Below, piece by piece: positions 1 to 13,400 of a stretch of DNA of 64,000 bases; the first letter of the stretch is position 1; the number at the start of each line of letters is the position of its first letter. The notes beneath the pieces are model-generated. The model saw nothing but the letters and a program-made list of their open reading frames with translations. It had not been told where the DNA came from and did no database searches. The stretch comes from Dendrolimus kikuchii. Taxonomy: Eukaryota; Arthropoda; Insecta; Lepidoptera; Lasiocampidae. The DNA is taken from contig CM034392.1 of assembly GCA_019925095.2 (NCBI GenBank), forward strand, positions 13,721,887 to 13,785,886, given 5' to 3'. Made by a program: the position numbers and the translations under genes.

Positions 1-304
1 AGCACCACTAGCAGTTCACCCCAATAGTCCGGTACTATTTGTCCTCATTTCCCACAATAGTTCTACACTGACCGGGGCTTGTCCTTGGGTGCATTGTTAT
101 ATAGTGTAGACAGGGATAATCACCGGTCAGTGTCATGCCACATTTATATTAAATTTGACAAAGGGCCTCTACGTGTTGGCCTTTCCACCTTTCCCACGCA
201 AGCCCTCCAAATGTCTGAGCCATTTTTATGGCCCGTGGTCTTGAAAGACATAGTAATAATTGTAATGGTATTGATTACATATCACTTTTCATATACTTTT
301 ATCC

Positions 305-610
305 GTGCAGGAACGGAGAAAGAATACAATTTCCTGCGGCCGGGCGGCCTGTCGTAAGAAGCGACTAAACAACCCACAGCCAGGTGGTAGGGCATTTGCC
401 CGACTGGATGGCTACCACCCCTGGTCTAGAGCATGCCGCCATAACAACTTTGAGTTGTGTTCCGGCATTAGTGACCAGGTTCCAGACTCACTTAAGAAAG
501 CAGCAGCGCATTTGTAGCACCTTTGGTGTTGCAAATGTCCATAGCCGATGGTAACCGCTTTCCATCCAGTGGGCCGTCTGCCTGTCTGCTGAACTCCTGC
601 AATAAAAAAA
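305..610 (+). repeat. ~305-bp lepidopteran retroposon, copy 1
   Basis: Full-length copy beginning GTGCAGGAACGGAGAAAG and ending CTGCAATAAAAAAA. The A-rich tail at one end and the 5' truncation of copy 6 indicate copying by reverse transcription. An internal hairpin pairs GGTGGTAG with CTACCACC. Five other copies occur in the window in both orientations. The general layout (GGTGGTAGG block, 3' GCAATAAAA) resembles SINE-type retroposons common in Lepidoptera; I do not assign a family name. Confidence 0.85.
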
Positions 611-630
611 CCTTTTGGTGTTAATTTAAT

Positions 631-690
631 TTACATGACGAATTGAGAACTTTCAATTTTTTTGAAGTCGGTTGAAATAACAAAAGTTTA
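631..690 (+). repeat. Repeat tail (GAATTGAGAAC...GAAGTCGGTT)
   Basis: A short segment with GAATTGAGAACTTT followed by TTTTTTTGAAGTCGGTT. The same tail occurs at 54674-54712 at the end of a longer repeat and in degraded form near 53850-53870. It is a 3'-end fragment of an unclassified interspersed repeat. Confidence 0.55.
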
Positions 691-1318
691 TCGCCTCTAC
701 AAAATCTTTCAAGGTGTGTCGTCCGAAACGATCTTGTCCAATTTTTTCATCCAATGATATCAATGGGGAGTTTCTGAAATAGTATCATTTTGGGCCAATT
801 CTTTGGCGGATATGGGGACTTTCATAAATTCAATCTGGAGACCCACTTGTTCGACCACAGATCACGTCTGTGACTAATGTTTTGCCAAACATAGACGCGT
901 TCTCGGTACTGAGTGTTCGTAAAGTTCAGAAAAGTTTCGAACAATATTCTGGTTTTTTATCGCTATCACTAAAACAATGAAATATGTTGATTTATGCTAT
1001 TATATACAAAAATAGTAAAGTGAAGTAATTAAAGTGATATCTACTTACAAGTATATTAATATAAAGTTGAGTGAACTAGTTAGTAAAAGTAGTGAAGTTA
1101 TGAGTAAACTTGTTGTCTTATGGCGTGTGAATTCCACAGGTGTAAATTGAATGTTGTGGTAATGAACTCCTTAGCAACCACATAAAAATGATAATTCTTA
1201 GTTTGTTTCCATTATGAAATATAATACACAGTCCCATACTTCAAATAATGATAAGTATCAATTAATGAAAATTAATAACACTACGAGCAAACATAAAAAA
1301 TTTATACAATAACGTGTC

Positions 1319-1424
1319 ATGGAAGAACTAGAGTGGTGGTTCAAAATGCACTCCATAAAATTTTTGGGAGTTTTAATCACTTTAAGCTGCCTTATCCATT
1401 CCATTACGTCAATTAATTCTACTG
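1319..1424 (+). CDS. sdk: sdk exon 1, signal peptide
   Basis: Encodes residues 1-35 plus one base (phase 1), followed by the donor GTAAGT. The hydrophobic core FLGVLITLSCLIHSI is a typical secretory signal, with probable cleavage near SITS. The assignment rests on the signal peptide, the strong donor and the phase match to exon 2 at 30563. No transcript confirms the 29-kb jump, so this is the least certain exon. Confidence 0.75.
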
Positions 1425-4400
1425 GTAAGTTGCACAAAACTTTATAGTAAAATAATGTTGGTATAATTCACATACTTTTATTGATAAAACAAGAATATTA
1501 CTTTCCAAATGCCGAATTCTAAATGTTTCATAATATGTATTGTAAATGAAATTAAAGTTGTTTTAAACTTTGTCCGGCTAAACTTTTGCACAGAGTGTCA
1601 TCAGATTAACAGAAATTAAGTTTAGGGGTATACATACGCCTTATATATAGAGACTAGACTTGTTATTTGGGCTAGGAAACATGTTTTTAGGGTCCACCAA
1701 CAAGTTGTAAAGGATAATGGGAAAAACAAAAATACGTTTGATAAACAAGGTTATGTCACTTTTGTTCAAAAAAAGTTAGATTTGTGTTTAGGAATACACT
1801 TACACCTGATATATAAACACTAAACCGGTTTTTTAATTTAGTAAACGAGTTTTAAATTAGTTATTATAATTTTAACGTTTTTCTTCTTCTTTTTCTTTTT
1901 TTGGATTATGGCTCCAACGCAGTTTGCATTGATTTGGCCAATGTCATAGTAGGTGGTAAAATGTCAGGTACATATAAGAGTATAAATGCGAAAAGAAAAA
2001 TTTGGTCGGTGATCTTCCAAATCACTTTCTGAGATCCTGAGGACAACACAAAACATAGAGTGTTAGACTAACTACATTAGAGATAGATGTTATTTATTGT
2101 TAAAAACTTTGATAATATATGTACATGTCTACTATCAGCTAGGGTAAGAAGAATGTCCACATTGACCGGTCGGGGAAAATCTTTGAGTAATATACTGTAG
2201 AGGGGAGAAACTATTTTGGGACATTTGAAAAAAATGTGATGGACAGAGCCGTCAGCTAAGCCGCACTCACAGAGAGAATTATCGCGAATTCTTAATTTTG
2301 CAAGAAATACAGGACAGCAACAGTGGCCAAGACGCAGGCGAATTATAGTTGATATAACTTTTTTGGGTAGTTTTCTATAGTTGAAGAACCAAGGTTTGGG
2401 ACGTAATGTTGGTTGCAAACTAACGTAGTATCTGCCAACAGTCAGACGGGACTGTTGCCAGATACCATTCCAAGTCTCAAACATCTGGGGCCGCGCGAGA
2501 GAGCGTAAATCGCGGGGAAAGCATTTATTATATTTGTTACTACCCGAACAGACAGCTTCATTGGCGCAACAGTCGGCAATCTCATTTCCACCAATTCCAC
2601 AGTGACCTGGGATCCAGGCAAGTACTATATCTAAACCAGACGAGTGACAATGAAAGAGGGGTTCCTTTATTTTTAGAGAGATGACAAAGTTATGTTTAGC
2701 ATGTAAAGGTAATTTTGAGATATCCTGTAGAATTTTAATGTTCATAATAATAAATCACAGTACTGTCACTTTTTTTTTTACTTGACGACGATAATAGGCA
2801 TAAGAAAAAAAATACTAACCATTTGATATGTCAATAATATCGATTTTTAAATATGAAAATTGTTTTTTTTTTTGCTTATATATTGCGAGTCTGTTTTAGT
2901 AGTATATTTTTAAACGATTTATTTTCATTAAAAAAAAAGATGTATAATTTGCTATACTCTATTTGCCGCGTTTTTTATTCCATTTCTCTTTCAGTTTTTT
3001 CGACGACTTGCACTGTTTCGGTTATATTGATTATTTTTATGTTAACTGGCTTTCTCACTGGACTTTGGATTTTGGCGAAATCCTCTATCTTAAATTTTGG
3101 GTCTGATGTAGATAAACGGGAGGTAAATTAATGGTGATTTGAGTTAAGGATATCCTTACAGTTTATTTATAGCCACTAAGGTTGTGAGGGGTGATCGAAA
3201 GTCGCCACCAGTGATTAAAACGGTAAATTGGTTAGGTTGGGTTAGTCTTTAGACCAAAGCGCATGAGCCGAGCGAGCAAAGCGAGCGTGCCGCGGCAGCG
3301 GCCGGTGAGTGCCAGAACCGACTGGTCACCATTTATTCATTGATATCTATTTAAATGATGGTTACAAATTGGTTTTGACATTTGCTGACCGCTGTTATGG
3401 CACACTCGATTCGCTCGCTCGGCTTGTGGGCTTTAGTCTGCGTGTTTAGACTGTTTTAAATGTTTTTTACATTGACCACTACCTTTCTTCAATATTTCTG
3501 ATCTTTAGACATAAGAAATAAGTACACGATTTTGAATGAAATTAGTAATGTTTACAAAAAAAATCATATCTCAAAAACTAAATGTCTCCTAGACATGGGG
3601 ATAGCAGAAGGAAGAAGTACTCCTCCCCCCTTCCCCCTCCGCCCCCCCACTACTTAAAATTCAATGACCACTATTCTAAAGTTTAACCCAAAGTGTAGTC
3701 ATCTAAACTCTACAAAAATACTATTCATATACTTCTTTACTGATTGTAAACTGTGTATTTGTTTTTCAGGGTGTGGCATAGATATGAGACACATTTATTT
3801 ATTATTTGAGATATTAAGTGAATTTTGGGTGGTTATAAAAAAATAACCATGAAGGATAAGGTAGGAGTGAAGGAAGCAGAGCTCCCGCCTTAGCCTTCTG
3901 ATTAAAATAGTTTGGATTTGTTCATACAAAATAATAAATGTGCTCTATAACTAACTATACCCCATCCCACCTATTTTTCATATTATTACTACACAAAATA
4001 TTTTTGTTCAAATATTGTTGTTGTTTCATATGGGATAATCTTATACTTATTGACTGTTTCACATATATAGATAGGTTTAATGTATTATTTGCGATGCAAT
4101 ATTGTTATATATTTTTAATTATGTTAAATATTGTGCTGGAACGGAGAAAGAATATAATTTCCTGCCGTCGGCCTGTCGTAAGAGGCAACAAAACAACCCA
4201 CAGCCAGGTGTTAGCGCATTTGCCCGACTGGATGGCTACCACCCCTGGTCTAATGTATGTCACCATAACAACCTTGAGTTGTGTTCCGGCATTAGTGATC
4301 AGGTTCCAGTCTCCTTTAAGACAACAGCAGCGCATTTATGGCACCTGTGGTGTTGCAAATGTCCATAGGCGATGGTAACCGCTTTCCATCAAGTGGGCCA

Positions 4401-7400
4401 TCTGCTTGTCTGTTGAACTCCTGCAATAAAAAAAAAATAGATAACACAGTCAAAGAAATAAAATCCCATTTGAGCAAGTGCTTCAGTACCAGGTAATTCC
4501 CCTTACCACCTCCAAGAGTATTGGGATACTCGGTGTCAACATCACAAACTATGTGTAGCTAAGGGGCAATCTGGAAGGCAAACCAAAACTTGCCTCTAAG
4601 AAGCTGGGAGTGCTAAACCGTCCAAACAGTACTTCACCCTGCAGCAATGCCTTCTGTTTTACAAAGCCCAGGTGAGGCTGCATATGGAATACTGCTCATA
4701 TTTCTGGGATGAAGCACCCACCTACTATTTAAATCCCCCAGACAGTATTCAATTTCAAGCTCTTCGCTTTATCGACAATTCTATACTCACAGATAGTTTA
4801 GATATGCTTAGCCTTCCCGAGACTTTACATATCTCTACATATTTTACCGACTCTACAATGGGGAGTGTCCTAAGGAACTGTTGAGAATAGTGTCTTTGGC
4901 TATGTTCTATAACCACACAGCTCACCATCGGCTAGATGGTCATCTGCCATTTCCTTGAGCCACTTTGCTTGTGTGCACAATGTTTCTCTTGATCATTGTG
5001 GGGATTTGGATTGAGCTCCCAGCTAAGGTTTTCTCACAGTGCTAAGATATGGAGTTTTTAAAAAAGAGTGCCATCTTCTTCTTCTACGAAGTTACTTGTT
5101 ATGTTACTTTACTTGTGATTTCAGTTTTTGACAAATTTGATTGGAACTACCTCTACAAAAATTCAAATTTTGCTTATTTTGAGTTCATGAAACACATTTT
5201 TCTGAATGATTTTTAATTTAGTTTGCTGCCAACAGTAAATTAGGAATCTCTTTGTCCAGCTACATGACCTCTTATTTATATATATTATACTAAGATTTCC
5301 CTGCGACTTCATCCATGGTTGATGGGTAACATAGATTACAGTTATTTTGCTAGTATTTAAAATCAAAATGTAGTTTCACCAGAGCAGTGGATTTTGTTTT
5401 TATTAAAATACGTAAATTTCCAAGATTCCCGTAAAAACCCGGTACAAGTAATTTGACTAAAGGCGTACATAACTAAATCTGTTCTACTAAAGATGTCTAT
5501 AAACATAGAAAATGTCATATGAAGCAAGTCTTAATAGCACATGGTTTCCACATTAGAAAATCCCGGGGAATATAAAATGTCCCAGATTATATTGATACAG
5601 ATTAAATTAACACTCCTAGGAAAATTCCTGTGGGACTCCTAGAATATAAAACATTGCATCACTTGAACAAGGACTTATGCTATCATTCTAGTAAACTCTT
5701 ACTGAAATCAGCTAATATTTATGCAATCTAACTGATTTGTACCATACCCGGGAAAATACCCGCGGGATTCCCGGGATTCAAAGTATAGTAGCATTTAAAA
5801 AATAATGTAAGCTATTGTTTTAGTGGAAACTGTGTCGGAATAAGCTAATTTTTATACAACCAAAAAACTTCAAACCGCTCCCGGGAAAATTCCCGCGGGA
5901 TTCCCGGGTTAAAAAGTATTACATATTTGCTATAGATCAGTGAAAAAATCGCATTGGAATTCGATTTCTTTTATCAATCTGGCCATTTTAATTATTTCCC
6001 AGAAAATTTTCCGCGGCTTCCCAGGATAACAAGTAGCGCAGATTTTAAGTCCATGAATTTGCTGTCGATCAGCGAAAACCGTATCGAAATAGGCCCTGTT
6101 ATTTTTACGTGAATCTCGAACAAACAGACAAGAAATCTAAAAAAATTGTATTGTGTTCTCCATCGTTTATATATATTTTTTTATTTTTTTATTGCAGGAG
6201 TTCAGCAGACAGGCAGACGACCCACTTGATGGAAAGCGGTTACTATCGCCTATGGACATTTGCAACACCAAAGGTGCTACAAATGCGCTGCTGCTCTCTT
6301 AAGGGAGACTGGAACCTGGTCACTAATACCGGAACACAACACAAGGTTGTTATGGCGGCATACTCTAGACCAGGGGTGGTCACCATCCAGTCGAGCAAAT
6401 ACCCTACCACCTGGCTGTGAGTTGTTTAGTCGCCTCTTACGACAGGCCGCCAGGCCGCAGGAAATTGTATTCTTTCTCCGTTCCTGCACGGATAATATTA
6501 TATAGTGTATTCCAGTTGTTTTTTCAAGTGAAACTTCTTGAGAATCGTGATTTGAAACTCGATGAAACGAAAAAGCGATACTAAAAAGAGATAAACACTT
6601 AAATCTATAGGATTAAGTCTGGAAGAGAATAAAATAGAATACATTATCTATATATATAAAAATCAATTGCTATTCGTTAGTCTCACTAAAATTCGAGAAC
6701 GGCTGGACTAATTTGGCTAATTTTGGTTTTGAATTATTTGTGGAAGTCCAGGGAAGATTTAAAAGGTGACTAAATATGAAAAATATGCTTGGAATATAGT
6801 AAAAACAACAATTTCGCTTTCTGTTAGAAACTTCTGAGGCAGTACGAAGTTGGCTGGGTCAGCTAGTATTTAATAATTTAAACACTGTTCAGACAGAGAT
6901 CATCATAGAGTTGGAACTGTTTTGAAGTTTTCGTTAATACTCGTGTTTTAGAGCTATATATTATAACGATATAACATATGAAAGGTGACACCACGAAATT
7001 TAGAATCTCTCCCACCCCTTGTCACACTTTGTTTCACTTCTACTGCCCGTGAACTGCACACACAGACACAATTTAATTTTTAAATAGTTTCAATGTATAC
7101 ACACACAAACAGCATGTATAGTATTTTATAGTATTATAGGTAAAACAAAATTTGTTAGTCGTTAACCATTTAAGTTAAAGACTGAACCGATTTCTATAAT
7201 CCTTGATTTGTTGGATTTGTCTCCACCCTAAAAAGCAGAATAAACATGAATACATCGAAAGAATTGCAAAAAAGTTATAAAATAATAATACTTTAAATAA
7301 ATTAGGTTTGTAACTCCGCCTTCTTTCGCAATGGACAGCTCACGTCAGGCACGCTTATATGTAATAATTGATGTCCAGTACAAATCAGTGACATACTAAA

Positions 7401-10400
7401 ACGGTTTAGATCCACAATTAGACCCGATAGGTGGAGCTGGAATCGGGTTCTAGATTTTTATTTTTTCAGGGCATGCAATGTCTGCCAGGGCCGCTAGTAC
7501 ATTATGTATTATTGATTTAGATGAAACAAGTTTTTATATTGCATGATTTCAGTAGACAAACAATTGGCTTAGGGAACGCTGTTACCATTGCCTATACTGA
7601 TTTGTAACACCCTAGGTGCTACCAATATGCTGCCGCTCTATAAAGGTAGACTGGAACCTGGCCATTAATACCGGAACACAACTCAAGACTGTTACGGTGG
7701 CATACTTGAGACCAGGGGTGGTAGCCATCCAGACGGGCAAATACCCTACCACCTGCTGCTGTGGGTTGTTTTGTCGCCTCGTACGACAGGCAACTCGGCC
7801 GCAGGAAATTTTATTCTTTCTCCGTTCCTGCACTTTGGCGTTCACTACGTTTTGTTCGTTGCTGCGTTAATGTAGTAAAAAAGAATCGAATTTAAGAAAT
7901 CTTTAAAAACAAGGCCATTGCTTATGTTTAGATATTTATTTACCAGAATTTCATAACACTAGACTGATACGCAGTAGTGTTAGGCTCATTTTCTTTACTG
8001 CTGATGTTTAACTACACGATAGAGGTGGATAGGTTTGAATGGATATGAATCCTCAGACTTGCATCCGTCATATTATCGATGAATGTACAACCAACGTCAA
8101 TTCGGGTACTGTCCGACAGTACAGGCAACTACTATTATTCTTGGGGTTTTATTTTTATAATATTCCTTTACTTTTGATTAATAGCAAATACTTAATCATA
8201 AAGTATTGATTCCTTTCATATTAATATAGTAATAGTATTGCTCACCTTACATTTGAGTTCCAACTTTCCAAATCAAGCTCTGATTTCTAAATGAAATTTT
8301 AAAGTAATATTGACATTATCTAAATAAATTTCGCTTAACGGATCAGCATACCCCATAGTCCGCTGCACACAGTAATCAACCGGACACATAAAAACAATAT
8401 ATTTTTCAATATCTAACTAAGGATTCCCCCCCAACACACACACGTTTATATACTGAAAATGCAACTTATATGTTTGGCAATCAGCTCGATCCTTTCCTTT
8501 TTTCGCGATTTCACTACAGAACCTTTTGGCGCTAAATATTTTAAGTATGTAGTGTTCTGTAGTGTACTTCAACGTAGTGTGTCATTGTGTGACAATTTCG
8601 TCACATCCCATTTCAAAATCTAATAATATTTAAACTTAAAACACAATATTTGAATCATTAACGAAAAGCTTTTAAATATTTCCAACTATATCTGTACTAG
8701 AGTTTACCCAGCGGCAACCTCTATCTCGTGCGTGCCTCTTGTTTAAAAAGCAGGCGCTAATACAGGTTTAATTGTACTACATTTTTATGTTAGTGCAATT
8801 TGCCCCCGGAAGATTCACTTCATTTTATATCGCAAACTATCCCATCTCCCGGCACGAGAAGTATTTATATCCATTTTCGGTATTATAACAATGTTTAAAC
8901 TAAATTACAAAAAAAACGATCAATTACTCCAGTACTTTTTCCGTGAAAGCTTAACAGATAGACACATTGCATTTTTACTGTAGTATTTTTTATAGATGAA
9001 TTTTTTTTATATCTATAAACTTAAGAAATGATTGGTCTCTCATACAAACTTTCATCCTCTATTTCAATCCATTCTTGTTTTATTTATATACCCCTGTCTA
9101 TCTATCTAAAAACTACATAATTGGCAATAATGACAAAAATGGTCAAAATGACCGAAATTACCGCAATGACTGAAATGACTGAAATCGCCGAAATGACGAA
9201 AATGGAAAATCACAAATAACCTCTCGTACTTTCTGGGATAGCCTTTACATAAATCTATCACATTATCCGCCATGAAAAGTAGCCCTTCTCCACCCTCGGT
9301 CTTAAAATTACATGCATAGGTACCGAATTTCTGCCAAATCGGTCCAATAGTTTTCCGTAAAGCATAACAAACAGAGAGATAAATATATTTTTATCCCGGA
9401 AACTATTCCATTTTTCGGGATAAAAAGTATCCTATGTTCATCCCCGACTTCGAAAAAAAAAAATATATATATACTGTTTCAGCCAAATCGGTCCCGTAGT
9501 TTTTCCGTAAAAACGGAACAGACAGAGTTACTTTCGCATTTATAATATTAATAATAGGGATGAGCAAGGCATAGTACTTAAATTATTAAAAAAATATTTA
9601 AATAAAATTAATGACGGAACTGCCCTTTTAATTTAATAATTTCTTGATGTAAAATTGAATAATAATATGATGTCACACTAAGGGAGGGAGGAGTCTCACG
9701 AATGTGACAAGGATGGGGGGAGGAGTCAAAATATCTTGATATTCGTGTGATATTATTTGTGGATGGCCCCTTATTTGCTATTAATAATAATCTGATGAAA
9801 AAAATTGTTTCATTACCTATTGTACTCATTTCTCGCGAATCTGTTAAAAACTTAAGACACACATGCGTAAATTGGTTTTTACAAACTTGTGACTATGGTA
9901 AGCCCTCGACTTGGTCTCGGGTTTACATTCCTCTAATCGTTTGTAAAAGCCAATTTACCGCACTAGTATATTAAAAATATGTGCTGCCACGGCTCTTTTA
10001 CAATAAGCATTAACTATTTTTAACATTTAAATATAAAAAGTATGATGACATGTCTATGACTCTTTTGACGACCGCCAGGCGAATCTCTCACAGTGATGCA
10101 AATGTCCTAACAACGATCACTTTCCACCGGATTTCGCGGTTTCCTTTTTTATAATGTAGGTACCATTTATTCTACCTATTTATTCTGGTTTCAGCTTGTA
10201 TATTACACATTATATCGTATGTGTATATAAAATATGTATTATTATACATTATATCTTGATGTATTTAACTATTTATATTAATTTACTGTCTACCATGACA
10301 ACCTGATTACGGGGTCCGACATAAGTTTCTCACTGAATAATTGAGGTCCACTTAAAGTTAGCAAAGTTAATTTAAGTTGCTGATTGACTGACAATGGCAG

Positions 10401-13400
10401 CACCTACCTGCCGTTACAAGTGTGTTATCTTTCATTTGGTTATATTACATTATATTACACATATACAATTTTTACGTCTTGAATAAAACGGTATAAAAAT
10501 AACAATCGAATTTCTTTCCTTCTAGAAGATTAGGATTTCTTTTGTACCTCGTCGCGTTCTCTATTTTAATGCCGAAATGAATTTGTTTCCCACTGTAAGG
10601 TATTATAAGTCTAAGATCTTTGGAAATTCTGATAGGTTGATTTCATTTTACGGTAACGATGCCTTTAGGTGTGTTACTGTTCTAGTTGATAGTAGAAGGA
10701 CGAGATGAGGCTACATACATTAGTATTTCTTGATTTAAAAGAAGTCTGTAAACAGACGGCTATGCGCTCTAAATTCAAAACTACTCTAAAGCAGCGCGGC
10801 AGTGTGCTGCCCGGGTTAGAGGTAAACATCATCAAAAAGCCCAACCTCGGAAGCAAGCACAGGAGCCATTTGTATGGGGGTTATTAATATTAAACCAAGC
10901 TGCGAGCCGGGTAATATAGGCAATAGAGCTATATACATATACTGGTAAAGTTCAATGCCTCTATTTCCTTCTTACCTACATATAAGGTTTCGATATTAAC
11001 GAATATGGACACTTTGTTGTGAAGTGTTATCCTTTCCATTGACATAATAATTTTATTATTCCAGGAATAAATGTACTATAATATAACTAAGTTAAGTTTT
11101 TTTTATTGTATTAGCTTATAAAGTCATTGTAATAATTCTAATATTGTTATAAAGATAAATATGTATGAATCAAGTTGATTAGTAGTCGTGTTTAGATATT
11201 GATTGGTAATACAGAGCATTTGCAAAACTATGCCATTCTTTAAACTGTTTTCCGAGGAAGACGGTAAATCACCCTATACTTTTTATTTAAAATAGGTCAA
11301 TTCTATATATCAATATTTAATTTTTTAAAGGTTTATCTTATCTGCAAAAATAAAATTTCTTTCGAACCTGATTATTTATTGACTTTGTTTTAGCAACAAT
11401 TGTTTTAAGACGTTTTACACAGATGTATTATTATATCATGAAGAATTTAAAGCCCAACTTAACTGGGTGAGTTCAAGTTTTTACGACAATACTTCCAAAA
11501 GTGTGTACTGTTGTTAGCTACTTAGCAAAAATTAATTAACTTACGCTTTATTAACAGCAATGCCTCGACTTATTCACATTTACTCACTCAGTGTAGTTGG
11601 AAATGTTATTATGCCAACAAGCATTGATGTCGGTGATTAATTAAAAGTTTTATAATAAGTTCCAACTGTGTAATAGTCAAAGTGAACGTCTTTAATTAAA
11701 AGCGTTAAGAACAAACATCATTCTTTAGCATTCGTACAGAAGCTAAGTTCAAAGTAGAAATTAGTAGTTTATATTATTTTAGCAACGTAATTTTATGCAA
11801 GATAGGTCGCGAAGAAAACAGGACAATGAACAATGAAAGCCTTAATTGAAATATTAAACATCGTAGGTTCTTTAAAAATATTATTTTGTCAAAACTAGCC
11901 TACTTTCAGACAGTACTTTGACTCTATATTGATACATTTTGAACCCTGCAAGATATTTAAATAAAATTTACACGTAAATTTGAGATTAAATTGTAGTTTG
12001 TCCCTAACATTTTTATTTAAACCCGTTGAACCTTTTTGAAGCTGATTTGAGTCAAACTAATAGACAAAAATCCAATAAATCATCGTTTATTATGATATAT
12101 GTAGACCCGAGAATGTGTGTTGATAGAAATCATGCGTGACGAAAGGGCTGATGAGTATTTGTTACGAAGTATTTGCTATGCTATCCTATCTAAAGTGGAA
12201 ATGCGATCTGCATTTTGGAAACTCCCTGGCGACTGCGATCTGGAACATATTTTTATCTGTAAATAAGCATGTATACAATATAGCATTTGATTAGAGTTTT
12301 TGAAGTGAAACTTCTATATAGACGGAGTTTTACGATTTTTCGCTCATGAAAAAGCGTCACGGCCGCGTGTTCTAATACTTATATTTTTAAACTCGTGATA
12401 TCTTTCGAATGGAATGTCCGAATTGAATAATTCAAAAAGTTATATAAAGGTATTGAAGCAGTCTTGAATATGAAGTAATTTACTTTGATAAGGATGAATA
12501 CCAAGATACAAATAAAGAGCCTTTTCTAGCGGCGGCATTTTAATTAAATTTTTAAAATAAAAGAACACTTATTGTGGCATAACTATAATAATTAGACTTA
12601 TGCTGTCGCGACACTTTTTGTAAATAATGATGTGTTCTGCAAAGTCGTAGTACATTATTTTATTCTATCATCAATAGTTTTCGCAGCGCACGCGATTTTA
12701 GGTATTATTTTTTTTACACCTTGGGTTACATTATTGGAGTTTTAGTAAAGATCCCTATTTTTTTTGTAAATATAATATAGCCTATGTCATCCGGGGATAG
12801 TGTAACCTGCCAACAGTGAAAGAATTTTTCAAATCGGTTCAGTAGTTTCGGGGCCTCTTCATGTAAACAAAAAACGATCTTATCTTTCCTCTTTATAATA
12901 TTAGTATAGATATTCATATATTTTTATTATAAAATTAATTAGATATTTGCATATTATAAAAAGCGTAAGATTTTGCGCTGGAAGTTGTTTAATAAAATTG
13001 TGAGCTGGGTTGCCCTAAAAAGCGCTATATCTAGCTCCGAAAGCGCTAAATTGGCACTCCTGGTGAGCCCAGCGCCAGGGAACTCCCGTAAACGAGAAAG
13101 CGAGCGAGGATATACCTCGTCCTACGACGACCTCGTCCCTCTAATACCTAAAATCGCGTTCTGCGCATCGGTAAGTGCGATGTTCCGAGCCGCCATTAAT
13201 GGAGGCAAACTTAAGTATGCATCGAACTATACCTCTGTTCTCCACGTGGCTGGGCATCACTGCCTCTATTTGTGGTCTGTGTAAAAAAATATTAATAAAT
13301 ATTTTAGAGTAGACTATGGATGTTTTTTTGGTTCCGGATCGAATTCAGTTTTTTGTTTGATAAAATAAAATATGTTTAAATAAAAAATGCATTCATTAAA

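Larger units (their letters stand above)
1..1318. other. 5' flank / possible 5' UTR of sdk
   Basis: No coding sequence is supported here. It holds a full-length ~305-bp retroposon (305-610), directly followed by a second repeat tail (631-690). The 630 bases before the first sdk ATG are AT-rich and show no promoter element I can defend. The transcription start may lie upstream of the window or in this stretch. Confidence 0.5.

Noticed and set aside
10674..10887. 60-codon frames on both strands
   Set aside because: Mutually overlapping, short, with no homology I recognise.
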